DNA of 64,000 nt, taken from assembly GCA_022813625.1 (NCBI GenBank), contig JAKLMB010000006.1:992001-1056000 (forward strand). The letters are read 5' to 3'. Position numbers and translations under genes: made by a program. This document shows positions 44,764 through 57,073 of this stretch, in pieces (position 1 is the stretch's first letter; the number at the start of each line of letters is the position of its first letter). The stretch is from Aaosphaeria pasadenensis. Its lineage: Eukaryota > Ascomycota > Dothideomycetes > Pleosporales. The notes below the pieces were generated by a model. The model did no database searches. It worked only from the letters and a program-made list of their open reading frames with translations, and was not told where the DNA came from.

Positions 44764-45802
44764 ATGGCAGACCGGAAAATGATCCAGGACATCAAGAAAA
44801 CTAAAGCGAAACTCGAAGATGAGCGAGCGCAGCGGGATCAGTGGGCCTCTCTGGTACGTCAACATACCCGAATTACCTTCTTTCTATACAACTTCATGCT
44901 AACTACCATCTGTTGCACAGCTTCCAGAGGCTGAGAATGGAACCAGTGAAGAGTCTCAAGCACTCGCAGCCGAGATTCGCGCATCTATCGCCCAACAGGA
45001 CGCAGCAATCGCTGTACTTTCCGATGAGCTCGCCGCGCTCCAAAGGCAATTTCCCGAGAGCGCCGAACCCGACCCTGCCGCTCCCAAGTTCGACCCAGAG
45101 AAGCATCCCTTGTTGAGGAAGGCTGTGGAGAAGGTTGAACCTGCCAAGCCAGTCAACTTCAACACTGGAGACATCTGCGAGGTTCTGTGGACGGACAAGA
45201 GTTGGTACAGAGCAAAGGTACAAACCGTCCTTGGTTCCGTCTCTGACCCCAAGTATCGCATCCGATTTCTTGAATACGAAGAGAGCATTACAGTTGGTCG
45301 TGACTCCATTCGCCCCCTCCTCAATGAGAAGAAGCGCAAGGCCGAAGTAGCGACTGTACCAACCCCTCCACCTGTCGCTCAATCCCCGCATGTCATCTCT
45401 GGCCCGGCGAGCATTAATCCCGAGGCGCTCGCAGCCAAGAAGGAACCCGCTCCAGATAGTGCGGCTCCTCCACCTCGTCGCAAGATTGGTGGACACAAGG
45501 CGTTGGAACGGAAAGCAAACGACTGGAAGGCTTTCACGACCAAAGGTGTTGGCAAGCAAATCGGAAAGAAGGACTCCATGTTCCGTTCGGGCACTACGGT
45601 CAACAGCAGAGGTACCGTCCATGTCATGCGTATCATGAGATGATAATGCTAACTTGCTACAGTCGGTTTCACCGGTTCAGGTGCTGGTATGACCAAGACC
45701 AACAAGCGTGTTCGTTACAACAACAAGGACAAAGATGAAGACGAGGATACCATGAGTAACAGACATCGGACGGACGATTACCAGCCAAGGTCCCGATACT
45801 GA
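44764..45802 (+). CDS. Tudor-domain splicing factor, SPF30/SMNDC1-like
   Basis: Exons are 44764-44853, 44921-45611 and 45663-45802, giving 306 residues. The N-terminal 75 residues form a charged coiled coil. A Tudor domain covers about 110-165 (NTGDICEVLWTDKSWYRAKV and IRFLEYEESITV), with aromatic residues suited to bind symmetric dimethyl-arginine on Sm proteins. A central Pro/Ala-rich linker leads to a conserved basic segment KALERKANDWKAFTTKG and KKDSMFRSG, the C-terminal signature of SPF30-like proteins. Human SPF30 promotes assembly of the tri-snRNP into the spliceosome, so a nuclear splicing role is inferred. The start was taken at the ATG just after a pyrimidine-rich leader (MADRKMIQD). 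Confidence 0.85.
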
Positions 45803-46645
45803 CCAGCCTGATCTCCGTAGGGCCCGGTTACTTGAACCGCTGACCGGAACAAGACACCATGCTTAGCACACTGCATACTTGAGCAAGGTGTCTTGTCTCT
45901 TCTGAATCAGCTCGATTTGCATTGCAGTGGCGTAAATGGTTTTGGCGGTATGACACCTATACAAGTCTACGTGAGACTCTTCTCCAACCAGTCTAATGCT
46001 GCAGCATAGCATGGAATTAGATACCCCGGATATTGAAGGTGCTTTGTTTATGGATATGGATTAGGTGGCAGGCGCATTGTCAGCGCTCGCTAAGGAAGAT
46101 TTGATGAATTGGAGGTTCAAAACGAGGGTTTTTCTCAGATTTCAGTAGTGACAGTGAGATATCTCAACAAATTCTGTTTGAGAGATTCAGTCTCGTTGCA
46201 AACATACCTATGTATATAGTTTGCAATGGTCTTACCACAATCAATCAATCATCGATCATGTATACTCTGTACATTCAAACACCTATTCTGACTAACAACA
46301 TCTCAATATCCGTAAGCAAGCTCGAGCATGATTTATTGCACCGGAAACATTGCCAATCTTTATCATCCATAATGCTGTTGTTGTCGATATTGCCTTTCAT
46401 GGTGGGTGTGTTGCTCGCCTGCCTGTGTTGGTGCATGCTGCGACGACGGCCAATTGCCCCACCAATCAAGCATTGACCGTCCGCTCGCCGCGTCGCGCAT
46501 TGAGCTTCAGCGAGGCGTCGCAACCTCCAGTTCCACCACCCCCAAGCTCACAATGCAGATATCCCTCTGAAAGCAATGCGGATAGTGTTCAAGGCATGCC
46601 GACGCCTCCTGGTAATAGCGATCAACAGCTGAAACCGCCCCAAGC
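45803..46645. other. Intergenic region between the SPF30-like and PAN2 genes
   Basis: 3' flank of one gene and promoter of the next, both on plus. The frames seen at 46210-46670 are short and without motifs. No further gene. Confidence 0.5.
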
Positions 46646-49600
46646 ATGGAGGCAGACTGGGACGAGGTAAGTAATCCCCCGCAACGATTCGATATATACT
46701 CTGTACACATGAACAAGCTCTCGGTCAACGGCTACAACTGCTTGGAGACTCCGCCTTCAGATACTGCATGTTACGTTTTGCTAACGATGTACAGCTTGCG
46801 TTCGTCCAACTGCCACCTCCCAATCCCCACCACTCCGCGACACAAGTAACCGCCTTCGCTTTCGATACCTCACAGGAACTATTGTGGACAGGCAATGACT
46901 TTGTGAGCGGACATTGGACCCAGACAACGAACGTATGTGGCTCTAACGTAAATGTAGGGCCGAGTCACCTCTTTCTATGGCCCTGGACTAGAACGCTATA
47001 CATCCTACCGTGGCCATGCGCCAACCGAAGGTGCCATCAAGCAGTTTCTCTTCACCGAAAAAGGAGTCCTCTCGCTTTCTAAACACAGCCTACATTACTC
47101 AATTCGAAGAGGCCTGACGCAGTGGCATCTGGTGTGAGTGAATACCGGCGGAACGCATGTCAGTAACAGGGAACGTACTAACCACCGACAAGCAATAACG
47201 ACTTCAAGGACCTGAAATGTATGAATTTTACATCGAAGGGAACGAGAGAGATCTTGGTAGCAGGATGCCAGGAAAACATGTTCAAGATCGACGTGGAGAA
47301 GGGGACAATAACGGATACGGTGAGATTTCTTCAGTCCGTCATCAATTGTTGCTGACATCGGTAGCTCGTGGGCGATGCGCAATATACCATAATGAAAAGG
47401 GCTGGCCAGTACATTTGCGCCGCTACTTTGAACGGGTCTATACATATTCTTGACTCCGGTAGCTTGACTGTCATTAAGGTCTTTGAAGGACATATTGGCA
47501 GTATCAATGACATGGATGCCAAAGGCGATTTTCTTGCAACATGCGGCTGGTCGCCCAGACAGCAGTATGGCTTTATGCTGGATCCATTTACCAATGTTTT
47601 TTCGTTGAAGACGCTGAAGCAGTTGCCACCGATACCGTTCCATACGGGCGCAGCTTTCGTTCGAATGCATCCTCGCATGTCCACAACAGCCATCATCTCG
47701 TCTCAAAACGGTCAGATACAAGTAATAGACATCATGAACTCCGACTCTGCGAATCTGCGACAATTGAACCTCTACGATTCCTATTTGACTGGATTCGAGG
47801 TTGCACCTTCCGGCGAAGCTTTTGCCTTGTCAGACACAAGCTTCAACATTCGCCTCTGGGGATCGCCTTCAAAGGTTCATTTTCCGGAGTACAGCAATCC
47901 CACAGAATTCGCCGATCCCGTCATACCTCCTCCCGCTATGGACTGGTCACTTGATACGTAAGTTGCACACTTGGACTTTGGTGGTCGTCCTGACTTTCAG
48001 TAGGCCTCTAAGCACCATCGGGATGCCCTATTATAAGGAGCATTTGCTGTCAGGCTGGCCAAGTCACATGGTCTTTGAAGTTGGTGCGCCCAGTCCAAAA
48101 ATTGACAACACAATCTTGAATAATATGACACGTACGGAGATGGGTTTCTTTGCCAAAAATCCCCGTTCTAAACGGCGATATCAAGTCGAGGACACACGCC
48201 AGGCGGACCGTGGCAATGAGTCATTGACTGCACCAAAGTTTTTAAGTGAGAAGGCTCGGGCTGCACAATCCTCAAGTGAAGTGGAATCGAAGACGGCTGA
48301 AACCATGGAGACCCTCACTGATATGCATCTTGACGATGTTACCCGCAAAGAGGTTCCTGCAATGTATGGGAACGTCGAGATCAAATACAGCAAATTCGGT
48401 GTAGATGATTTCGATTTTGCGTACGTATTTCTCCTTCAAGATATGGATACCTACTAACGATTCGTAGTTATTACAATCAAACATCCTACTCTGGTTTGGA
48501 GACACACATCGCAAACTCCTACGCGAACCCACTTCTGCAATTATGCAGATTCACGCCAATGATTCGAAACCTTGCCTTACGGCATACGGCATCACCATGC
48601 CTGTTTGAAACCTGCCTCCTCTGTGAACTCGGCTTTCTCATTGATATGCTTGAGAAAGCTTCTGGCTTGAACTGTCAAGCATCGAATTTCCTCAAGACCT
48701 TCAGTGGCCTATCGACTGCAGCATCTCTCAACCTCCTCGAGGAGTTCGCGCCCAATGTTGCCCTCACGAACCTCATTCAAAACTTCAACAGATTCCTGCT
48801 GGAGAAGATATCCGAGGAGTTTCGCCGTTTGATGCCCAACCCTAGTGGTCCGACATTGATGGACCAGGTACTAGAAACCCAGGCTAGGGCCAGTATGCGA
48901 TGCGCCCAGTGTGCCAACGAGACCGTCAGAGGAGGCAAAACCTTTGTGAATGAATTGGTCTATCCAGCAAAGCATGTCTTGAAGAGTTCACGTGGTCCGC
49001 GGCCGACTTTCTCGCAGATATTGAAAGCAAGTGTTGAACGACAAGATCAAACCAGAGGCTGGTGCAACAAATGCAACCGATACCAACAGATGGTGCAGAG
49101 GAAGACCATCCACTCAATTCCTGGGGTACTCATGTTGAACGCTGCTATCCAAGGTCAAGAAGCTAAGGTGTTGTGGTCCATCCCCAATTGGCTACCACAG
49201 GAGATAGGCATCATTGTCGATCAAGGCCAATTCTATTGCTTCGAGGGCCAAGACCTCAAGCTACATTTACAGCGTGGTGTCTTCAACATCATGGTGTACG
49301 AACTCGTAGGCGTGGTTGCAGACATCAACAGCGGAGAACATCAGAAGCCCCATTTGGTAGCGACTATTAACACCGCACCGTCTTCCAGAGAAGGAACCAC
49401 GGAAGATAAGTGGCATCTGTTCAACGACTTCTTAGTCCGGCAAATACCAAAGGAGGAAGCTCTTCGCTTTGATCCTAGTTGGAAGTTGCCATCGGTGCTC
49501 ACATTCCAACTGAAGGCTGCACGGCACTCCATAGATGACACGTGGAAGGACAACCTCGATACACAAATCCTTTATCGATGGTGGTCGTCTAATCCCGAAC

Positions 49601-50433
49601 CACCGGATTCAAAATTCAAGCTGCTGGATTCCGCGACTGAGGTCCCCGAGCCTGGCTACCCTGTGGCGATTGATGCTGAGTTTATTCGACTTCAGTCCGA
49701 GGAGATCGAGATGAAGGCCGATGGCACGCGTGAGACAATTCGCCCCGATCGTAAAGGACTCGCTCGTGTCTCTGTCTGCCGAGGGTTGGGCGAGTCTGCG
49801 GGCCTACCTTTCATCGATGACTATATCGCAGTCGCAGAGCCCGTGGTCGACTACCTCACAGCATGGTCGGGTATCTCACCCGGCGATCTTGACCGCAACA
49901 CGTCGCCGCATGCTCTTGTCAGTCTCAAACATGCGTACAAGAAGCTCTGGCTACTGCTTAACCTAGGATGCGTATTTGTCGGACACAGTCTCGCCAATGA
50001 TTTCCGAACAATCAACATCCACGTTCCGAAGAAACAGGTTGTTGATACGGTGGACCTATTCTTCAAGCCATCCCTCCATCGCAAGCTGAATCTTAAGTTC
50101 CTTGCTTGGTGTGTTCTTAAGGAGAGCATCCAGCAGGACACTCATGACTCCATCGAGGACGCAACAACAGCCCTCAAACTTTGGCGCAAGTACGAAGAGT
50201 TTGTAGATGCAGGTGTGCTTGAGCCAATGCTTAACGACATCTATGCCACAGGTAGAGAATATGGTTTCAGAGCTCCAGGAAGTGGAAACGGCAAAGATAA
50301 GACACCAAGCGCTGCAAGTGGAACGGGAAGAGACACGCCTGAGCCTGGGTCGGCAGAGCGAGTAGCTCCAGTAACTCCGGCCAGGAAGGCAAACACCTTT
50401 GGCCGCGTAGGGTTCAGGAGTCCGATGCAGTGA
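46646..50433 (+). CDS. PAN2: Poly(A)-specific ribonuclease (PAN complex) catalytic subunit Pan2
   Basis: Exons are 46646-46666, 46795-46902, 46958-47133, 47193-47319, 47365-47957, 48004-48420 and 48468-50433, giving 1135 residues. Order: N-terminal WD40 propeller (to about 330), a linker for Pan3 binding with DTPLSTIGMPYY, an inactive ubiquitin-hydrolase-like domain (about 490-860) with zinc pairs CAQC (626-629) and CNKC (680-683), and a DEDDh RNase domain. Catalytic residues are Asp883 and Glu885 (AIDAEF), Asp992 (GHSLANDFRTI), His1040 and Asp1045 (THDSIEDA). Pan2-Pan3 trims mRNA poly(A) tails in the cytoplasm. The exon 6 start uses TAG at 48003 because it restores the family sequence; CAG at 48000 would insert one Arg. 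A Pro/Ser/Thr-rich tail follows the RNase domain. Confidence 0.95.
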
Positions 50434-50661
50434 TTTCACCTGCTCTGCGGGCTAAAGGAGGTCGGGGCTACTTTGATGAGGGTGAAAAACATATTTGGTG
50501 TTTGGAGATATGGTGGTATGATAGAGGTTCTTAAGAAAACTTATTGTTGACATAAACCATGAATGATCAGTACCTAGAAGTCACATATGCTCTCATACTA
50601 ATGATGTGTGTTGTCACAGCCAAATTCATCCAACTGAAGACGATGAAAGCATCGTCGCCAT

Positions 50662-51621
50662 TCAGATATACTTGATCCAAATGCCCCTGATCCCATCCTC
50701 CTCCGCATCCACCCTCTCAACCGTTCCAGCAGCCTTACCTTCCTTCCTCGCCGCCAAAACCACATCTCCAAACCAAAACCCCTTCTCCTCCCCCCACTTC
50801 ACCTCCTCCTCACTCCTAGGCAACCTTATCACAATCCTCGGCCCCTCACTCAACCCCTCCACCTCAATCACCCTCCCAACCTCAAACACCACCTCCCCAC
50901 CCCCCCCTTTCCTCCCCTCCACCCCAAGCACCCCCTCATACACCCTCTTCAACCCCTCCAACCCCTCCTCCCCACCCCCAACAACAACACTCAGCCCCTC
51001 CACCCCCAATACCCCACTCGCATGCCGCACCCGCTCCTCCTCCCCCGGAACCCTCAACCCCCGCTCCGTCTCATCGTGGCACCAAAACGGCACCCTACCC
51101 CTACTCCCCTGCCCACCATTCTCGCCCTCGGGGAACGTAACAGCCCACTTCACCTCCTTCCCATCCGGCCTCTTGCGGCCGCCTTTGATGGGCGCGGCGT
51201 GCGAAGACGTGATGCGAGCGTGGTTGGTAGAGGGCGAGTCAGTAGAAGTCAGACACCAGTCTTTCCAGCCGAGGGAGGTGGGAGGGGGGCCGCCCCACCA
51301 GTGGGTTTGGACGGCGGTGGAGGTGCTGGGTTGCGGGAGGAAAGTTATTAGTTCGATCTTTTGGTTGTGTTAGTTTCAAATCAAGCTTGAATGGCTTTTT
51401 TGGTGTCCTATGGGGGTGCATGGGAAAGAGGAAGGAGATTGGAAACTTACGTAGCAGCCGTCTGCGAGGATGATGAGGGTGTTGGAGGTTAGGCCGTCGG
51501 CGTGGTGGCCACCGGGCGTGAGGGTGAAGGCGTTGGAGAGGCTGGATGGGATCACGGGGAAGTCGGTTGAGGGGGAGTGGGGGAGGAACAGGACGAGGTG
51601 GTCTAGGGATGGGGGTGCCAT
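50662..51621 (-). CDS. Glyoxalase-like domain protein (Glyoxalase_3 type)
   Basis: Exons are 51621-51451 and 51357-50662 with a 93 nt intron, giving 288 residues. The N terminus MAPPSLDHLVLFLP and FTLTPGGHHADGLTSNTLI, then DGCYIELITFL across the splice, match the vicinal-oxygen-chelate glyoxalase-like family; the His and Glu are candidate metal ligands. THWWGGPPPTSLGWKDWCL follows. The biochemical role of these fungal proteins is largely unknown. The second half is unusually rich in Gly, Glu and Val because the coding strand is extremely G-rich between 50800 and 51050. It is convergent with PAN2, with about 230 bp between stops. Confidence 0.78.
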
Positions 51622-52447
51622 GTTGATGTTGGGGCTTTCGATGTATCTATGAGATTGGTGAGATTTGGTTTTTGATGAAAGATAGTTGTAAATGCTAGTG
51701 GATGAGTGTGTGTGCGATGATCGATGGTGAGGGATAATTATGGGAGATATCTTAGGTAAGGAGACAGAGCAGTGAAATGTTGGACTTTAGACAAGGCAAA
51801 ATGAATGGTACAAGACTGGCTAGAAAGAGCTTGAGCATTGACTAGATAAGAAAAAAAACGACTCGAAACATGAAGTCAAAGTGACATTTATGTGTCCCCA
51901 AATGCTCTCTTTGGTCCATCTCCGATGCCGGTGTACTCTATCTCGAAGCTCATTGATATACTAGGTACTCACCTAAGTGCCAATAGTTTTGAGGATAACA
52001 ATTCTCGAGATTACTTTGAATTGTTGTCTTAGTCTTCCTACTCTTATGCCTCTACGCTGAAATTTTCGAGTTCGACTTATGACTGTTCGTTCCTATAAGC
52101 TTTTAGGGAAAATGGAGGGGGGTGGGGTCATGAGCAATAGCGTGCGGACCCGATTATATGGCGAGGGCCCGTGAGTACCCGCATCATTGCCGGAATTGGT
52201 AATTATTAGGCCTTCGTGTAAGCACCATTTCTAGACTACATCCTCCGTTTCTTTAAGACAAGTGACTTTGTGTGATTTCGAGTATAAAATTTCTATATTG
52301 ATATTGGTACATAAAAATGCTGATCAGTAAACTGTAAAAGGTGATATCCTTTCCCAAACATCGCCCACACGGAGGAGGTCAGATCACCAGTGCCTTCTGT
52401 GTCTAGCTCAGCATTTGCGAGGTCCCGTCTTGATATTTCACGATATG
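51622..52447. other. Intergenic region
   Basis: Promoter of the glyoxalase-like gene and the 3' flank of the membrane protein gene. It is AT-rich toward 52300. No gene was seen. Confidence 0.5.
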
Positions 52448-54703
52448 TTATCTCGATCTAGGAACGTTAGCGGTAGCTGAAGGCTGGACAACCTCGCCAT
52501 GCTGCGGTGGATGGCTGCCGATGGTAGAGCTGTTGGTGCTGCCAGATCTCATCGAAGTTCCCAGAGTTGTTGTATTTCCACCATCCTTTTTAGTGGACAT
52601 GGGCGATATTGGTGAAACTGGTGACATTACCATATCAGGCGTGTGAGAGAACCCGATAGGAAGGTCACTGAACGCAGTCTCCGTAGCTGTGACTGGCACT
52701 TCCTTTTCAAGATGTTCCCAATCACCCTGTCCTTGACCCTCATAAGCGTGGCGCTGCAACTGCCATACACCGTCTTGAAGCCATCGATCGATACGTGCCG
52801 AGATAGCAGCAGGTCTGAATGACTTCAGGACAATTAGTAGCCGTAGGAGTACTAGATCCACTACAGTAACGAAGGTAGCTATCGTCAAAATAAACACTAG
52901 GCCGAAGTAGTTGATATTGCTGATATTGCGTTAGGGGATAATTTGCATGCTTTGCTCGCAAGGAGAACTTACACGAATCCACCTGGTTTATGTACCTTCA
53001 GACTTCCGCACAATTGCTTTTCGCCTGGTGTCTTCGGTTCCACCGATTTAGCCATGGAATTCCTATTCTTCGGCCCCATTGCGTAATCCGCGAAAACGAT
53101 CTGGCTAGCTGCCCAAGTGTGCGACTCCCAAGTGGAGAGTTCGCGCAGCCAGAGATTGTCTGGGTGGCTCATGACTCGACCTCCGGTGTCTACATAGTCC
53201 GAAGCCTTCAGACCACCACCTTTGTTAGTGTAATCGAATAGGATACTTGCAACAAGTGAGACTTTCAAAATGCTCTTCTGAATATCACTTGCGTTCTTCA
53301 GTTCTGGGATAACAGGAGATTCTGGAAACCCAGCGAGCTCTGTGCACTGATCGCCGTTCTTTCCATCCTTGATGCACCATTGGCGCTGTTCAAATATTTA
53401 GTAAAGAAAAGGGAGATTGATTCCATAGCTCTCACCTGTACCACGCACCCAAGAGCAGTGGCTGGCACGTCGGAGTAGTACCATGTTACATTCTCTGCAG
53501 TGCCTAAATCGTAGTGAACGATGGGCTTATGTGCTGCGAATAAAGGATCATCAACAGGCTGTCCGTATCGCACCGAGTTCTTGGCTACCAATGCTACCAA
53601 AACGTCATCCTTAGGACGACTCATCTCAGGAAGAGTCTGGAAAGGCGATTCTTTGCCCAGCATTGCTAAGTGCATTATCGTCCTTGGACTGTTAGTTGCA
53701 TCTCAGGACCTCTCTCGTATGTAAGTACTCACGTCAGCAAAAAGGTATTGGTGACATTTGATTCAACCAGGCTCAACCCAAATGTCATGTTCTTGCGACC
53801 GCCGGTATCAAAACTCGTGGTGCCGTACATGTACCGCAGATACTCTTCGCCTGGAAATGGAGGTCGAGCGGCGAGTTGCACGTCCCCGCCACTGATATTC
53901 CTACGTTCGATGCGGCCTTCGGTGGGTAAGGTAGCGCATGTCGTCCGCTTGCGATGCTTCACGCCATCTTCGTCCTTAAGGTTGAGTCCATAGGCGGTAC
54001 TCAGGTCAAATAGGCCTGAATCGAAAGCAACTGCTGGTGAAGCGCAGAAGTCATCATGGAAAGGGCAGGGGACTATCTCGGTAGTAAAGTCAATGCGAGG
54101 TCGTGCAAGGTTTTTGCACCTGACTGGCAAGGACGATTTGTTGGTATAACAGTCCTCAACGTATTGTTCTGCTAACCCAAATACAGAATCGGTGTATGCT
54201 ATCTGGCGAGAGCCACCCCATTGATCGTCCTGAAAGAAGTCCAGATATCCACATGAGGGGCTTTCTATCAGGACGTCGAGATCTGTTGTTGACACCACAT
54301 ACGAAGAGAAAATGGAGGCTGCCAAAGAGGCCATGGCAAAGGTGAAAGCCAGTGAAGCTTGGGGAAGGCTTCGAAGCAAGGGTCTCTTGGACTTGTGCCT
54401 CCACGAAAACCATAATTTTATTGAATCAGTTACGAGCGATCCTGGTCCAGGTAACGTGCGCAGTAAGGCTTGCTGCTGTCGAAATAATCCATCCAAAGGT
54501 TTCCCGTTGGCTCGTACTTGGTGGTAGATGAACGTTGAAAGATGGAAGAGATGTGTCATCCCCAGGGTCGTGAACACGGCCAAGAGGGCGATTATAAATG
54601 TTCCAGATCGAGTATCTGTCGTGATAGTCCTGCCCATCACGGGGCCTTTGTCGATGTTGGTCCAGAGACCTCGTCGTACGAATCTGTCTTCTAGCTCTGA
54701 CAT
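52448..54703 (-). CDS. Uncharacterised fungal membrane protein with large lumenal/extracellular domain
   Basis: Exons are 54703-53733, 53688-53436, 53385-52973 and 52919-52448 with introns of 44-53 nt, giving 702 residues. Transmembrane segments lie at about 34-56 (FIIALLAVFTTLGMTHLF), 114-136 and 548-575 (FGLVFILTIATFVTVV). Between the last two is a domain of about 400 residues with scattered cysteines and several N-x-S/T sites (NKSS, NISG, NMTF, NVTW), so probably lumenal or extracellular. The C-terminal about 120 residues are polar, rich in Ser, Thr and Pro. I recognise no catalytic motif. Proteins of this layout are common in Pezizomycotina genomes without known function. The start at 54703 is the first ATG; upstream in-frame codons are non-ATG. 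Confidence 0.75.
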
Positions 54704-57073
54704 CCTGAAATGCTTGACTGTTGAGTACAGAATTGAGCAAATGTAGTTGCGATGCCAGGGCCCTGGGGAATCAGGGAGATGGGAAGGTATTTGTCTTCCG
54801 AGATCGTATCCAGCTGCCGTAGTACATGCCAATACTGTGCGACATGATCTCAATCCCCAAACGCCGACAGTTCAGACTCGCCGACCAATGGTGACTGTGA
54901 ACGATTGAGTTGTCTGATTCCAGTTAAACAGCAACACTAGGCTGGTTGTCATGAACATAATCCCACTTCCCTAAATGAGTGTCATACCGCGAATCCTTGA
55001 CCAATTGCAACCCTCATTGCTAGCTCTGAATAGAGTGCAGTGCAAACCATTTATCGCAAAACAGTGTGTATCCCGGACATGTTCGATTTCAGCCCGTTCT
55101 GGAGAAGAGTTTAACCAATGATCGTCTCGTATCCGTTCTCAGCCCCAAGCAAACCGAGCGCACAAGAACATTAATTATCTTGGACCCCAAACTGTTTTTA
55201 GAGCATGAAAAGCCCATGTGTAGAGCACTAGGCAATTCAACCTGTCGTATCGCAATATCCATGTGTGCGATGTGGCAACCGCATATGCGGAAGGAACCGC
55301 ATCTATCAGCGCACTACAACTGAGCGAGGGGTTCAGGTGGGGGCGGAATATGTTAAGCAAGACTGAGGAGCTGTTTCGTTGATCTAACTTGCTCCTTACG
55401 TGAGATGAGGGCGTGTGTAGCGAACTCTCGTTGCACATCACCTTGGATTTGGATTAGGAATCCCACAGACATGCGAATGGAGGGTGCGCCAAGGCACTTT
55501 TCATCATTGGGTAGGGGAAAGTAGGACGAATGTTCTTGAGGCACTGATCAGTGTAGTTAGAGGTATCTCGATTTATCCTGTGCTCGTATAACTAATGGTA
55601 AGCATGCAGAGCTTATGCATTACCGAGTCCATGGCATGGAATTATTGCCAGTCACCACGCTCTTGAGAGCCGTGCTATTGGAAAAGAGGCACCGGGTCAT
55701 TCAATATAAAATAATTATATCTGCTGAGTACAGATTAGATATCAAATTGGGGTCTGAGATTTCATTCGTCATTCTAGCTTCCCTGTACATTCCGTGTTAG
55801 GAAAGACTTTGTACATATGTCGACATGTGTTGCCCAGTCTGGTTACTGACGTCGTAGATGTTAGGAACGCGAAAGCCTCGACACGTGGATTCGGACGATT
55901 TTCAGTCCGTCTAAACGTATGAATACAAGTCTAACAACGGTAACTAGCCCAAAGAGAACGCTCTTACTCGTAGATAATGCTCCTGGGAACGTGGAAGCTA
56001 ATGGCAGATCCTTGGCGAATGACGATGAAAGATTTCCCCACTTTATACAGCACTATCAGGATATCCCTTTTTGTCGTAAACATGATACAAGAAATGTTGA
56101 GATAGCTGGTTGGAATAAAGTCTTTCGATCGTGGATTCAGGAGCTGCCAATAGAGCTGAAACTGAATTATCTGATCGATTTGATGAAATCAGTATACCAC
56201 GTATTGCAGTCTCGTTTGGAATACGGCCATGTCTCTGTTGAGAAAAAAGACACGAGGCGAGCTAAGATGAAATCATTGACGAGTAGCTGGTCAATTGTCA
56301 GTACCTCTATGTCAGGGATTTGAATTGAATTCGAATGCCATTCGTTTAAACATCGCAGCGCAGCTTGCGCCGTCCGCGGGTTCCTGATATGCGTTTAGGA
56401 GTGCTGAAGTCCAAGCTTTAGATCGACTGTGCAGATCGATCGTGATACGGTCGGACAACCGACGCGCGACTGACCCCAATCATCGATTCAAATGCGATGG
56501 ACTAATTAGGGGGATGTTGGATTTCGCATCGAATGAAAGGGCTATCTCAACTTAATCGTCCCAATGTGCTCGGCCTTCCAGGCCGCCGACACCGAAGATT
56601 GGGCCTTGGCAACGTCTGATAGTCACCAATTGTGGATAACCATGACATCAACACTCCCAAACATTGAGCCCATCTAGAACCATTCTATCAAAATGTCGAC
56701 CATTAATCGAAATTATCATATAGCGACTATTTCGTCTTTGTTGTCTCGTTCTTTCTCTCCGCACTTCAAGAGAAAGTAACGGAAGCGGGTGATACCTACC
56801 GTTTCGCCTCTTTCCATTTTCATCACTGGTTCATGGTTCAGTGATAGATCCAGATACTAACAACAAAGCGACGTTCCCACACAGGCCGCACTAGGTCTCA
56901 GGGAACGCGCCCGATCCATTTGGTATTATTATCATCAGTTTTGGGAGAGGATCGATCCAGTTTCTATTCTATTTCTACATTGGTATGTTGCGACATGAAA
57001 TATGAACAATTTATCATCCATTTCAATTTCCACGAATGTCCCTGACTAAGTATAGATGCTGTAGTTAGCAGCC
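54704..57073. other. Intergenic region of about 2.4 kb upstream of the ABC transporter
   Basis: No gene is confidently supported. A 134-codon plus-strand frame (55919-56323) begins at an ATG but shows no motif and no clear partner exon. The last 400 bases before 57074 are pyrimidine-rich leader-like sequence. Confidence 0.5.

Noticed and set aside
55919..56323. 134-codon frame starting at an ATG
   Set aside because: No motif, signal or convincing exon partner; the length is compatible with chance, so not annotated as a gene.
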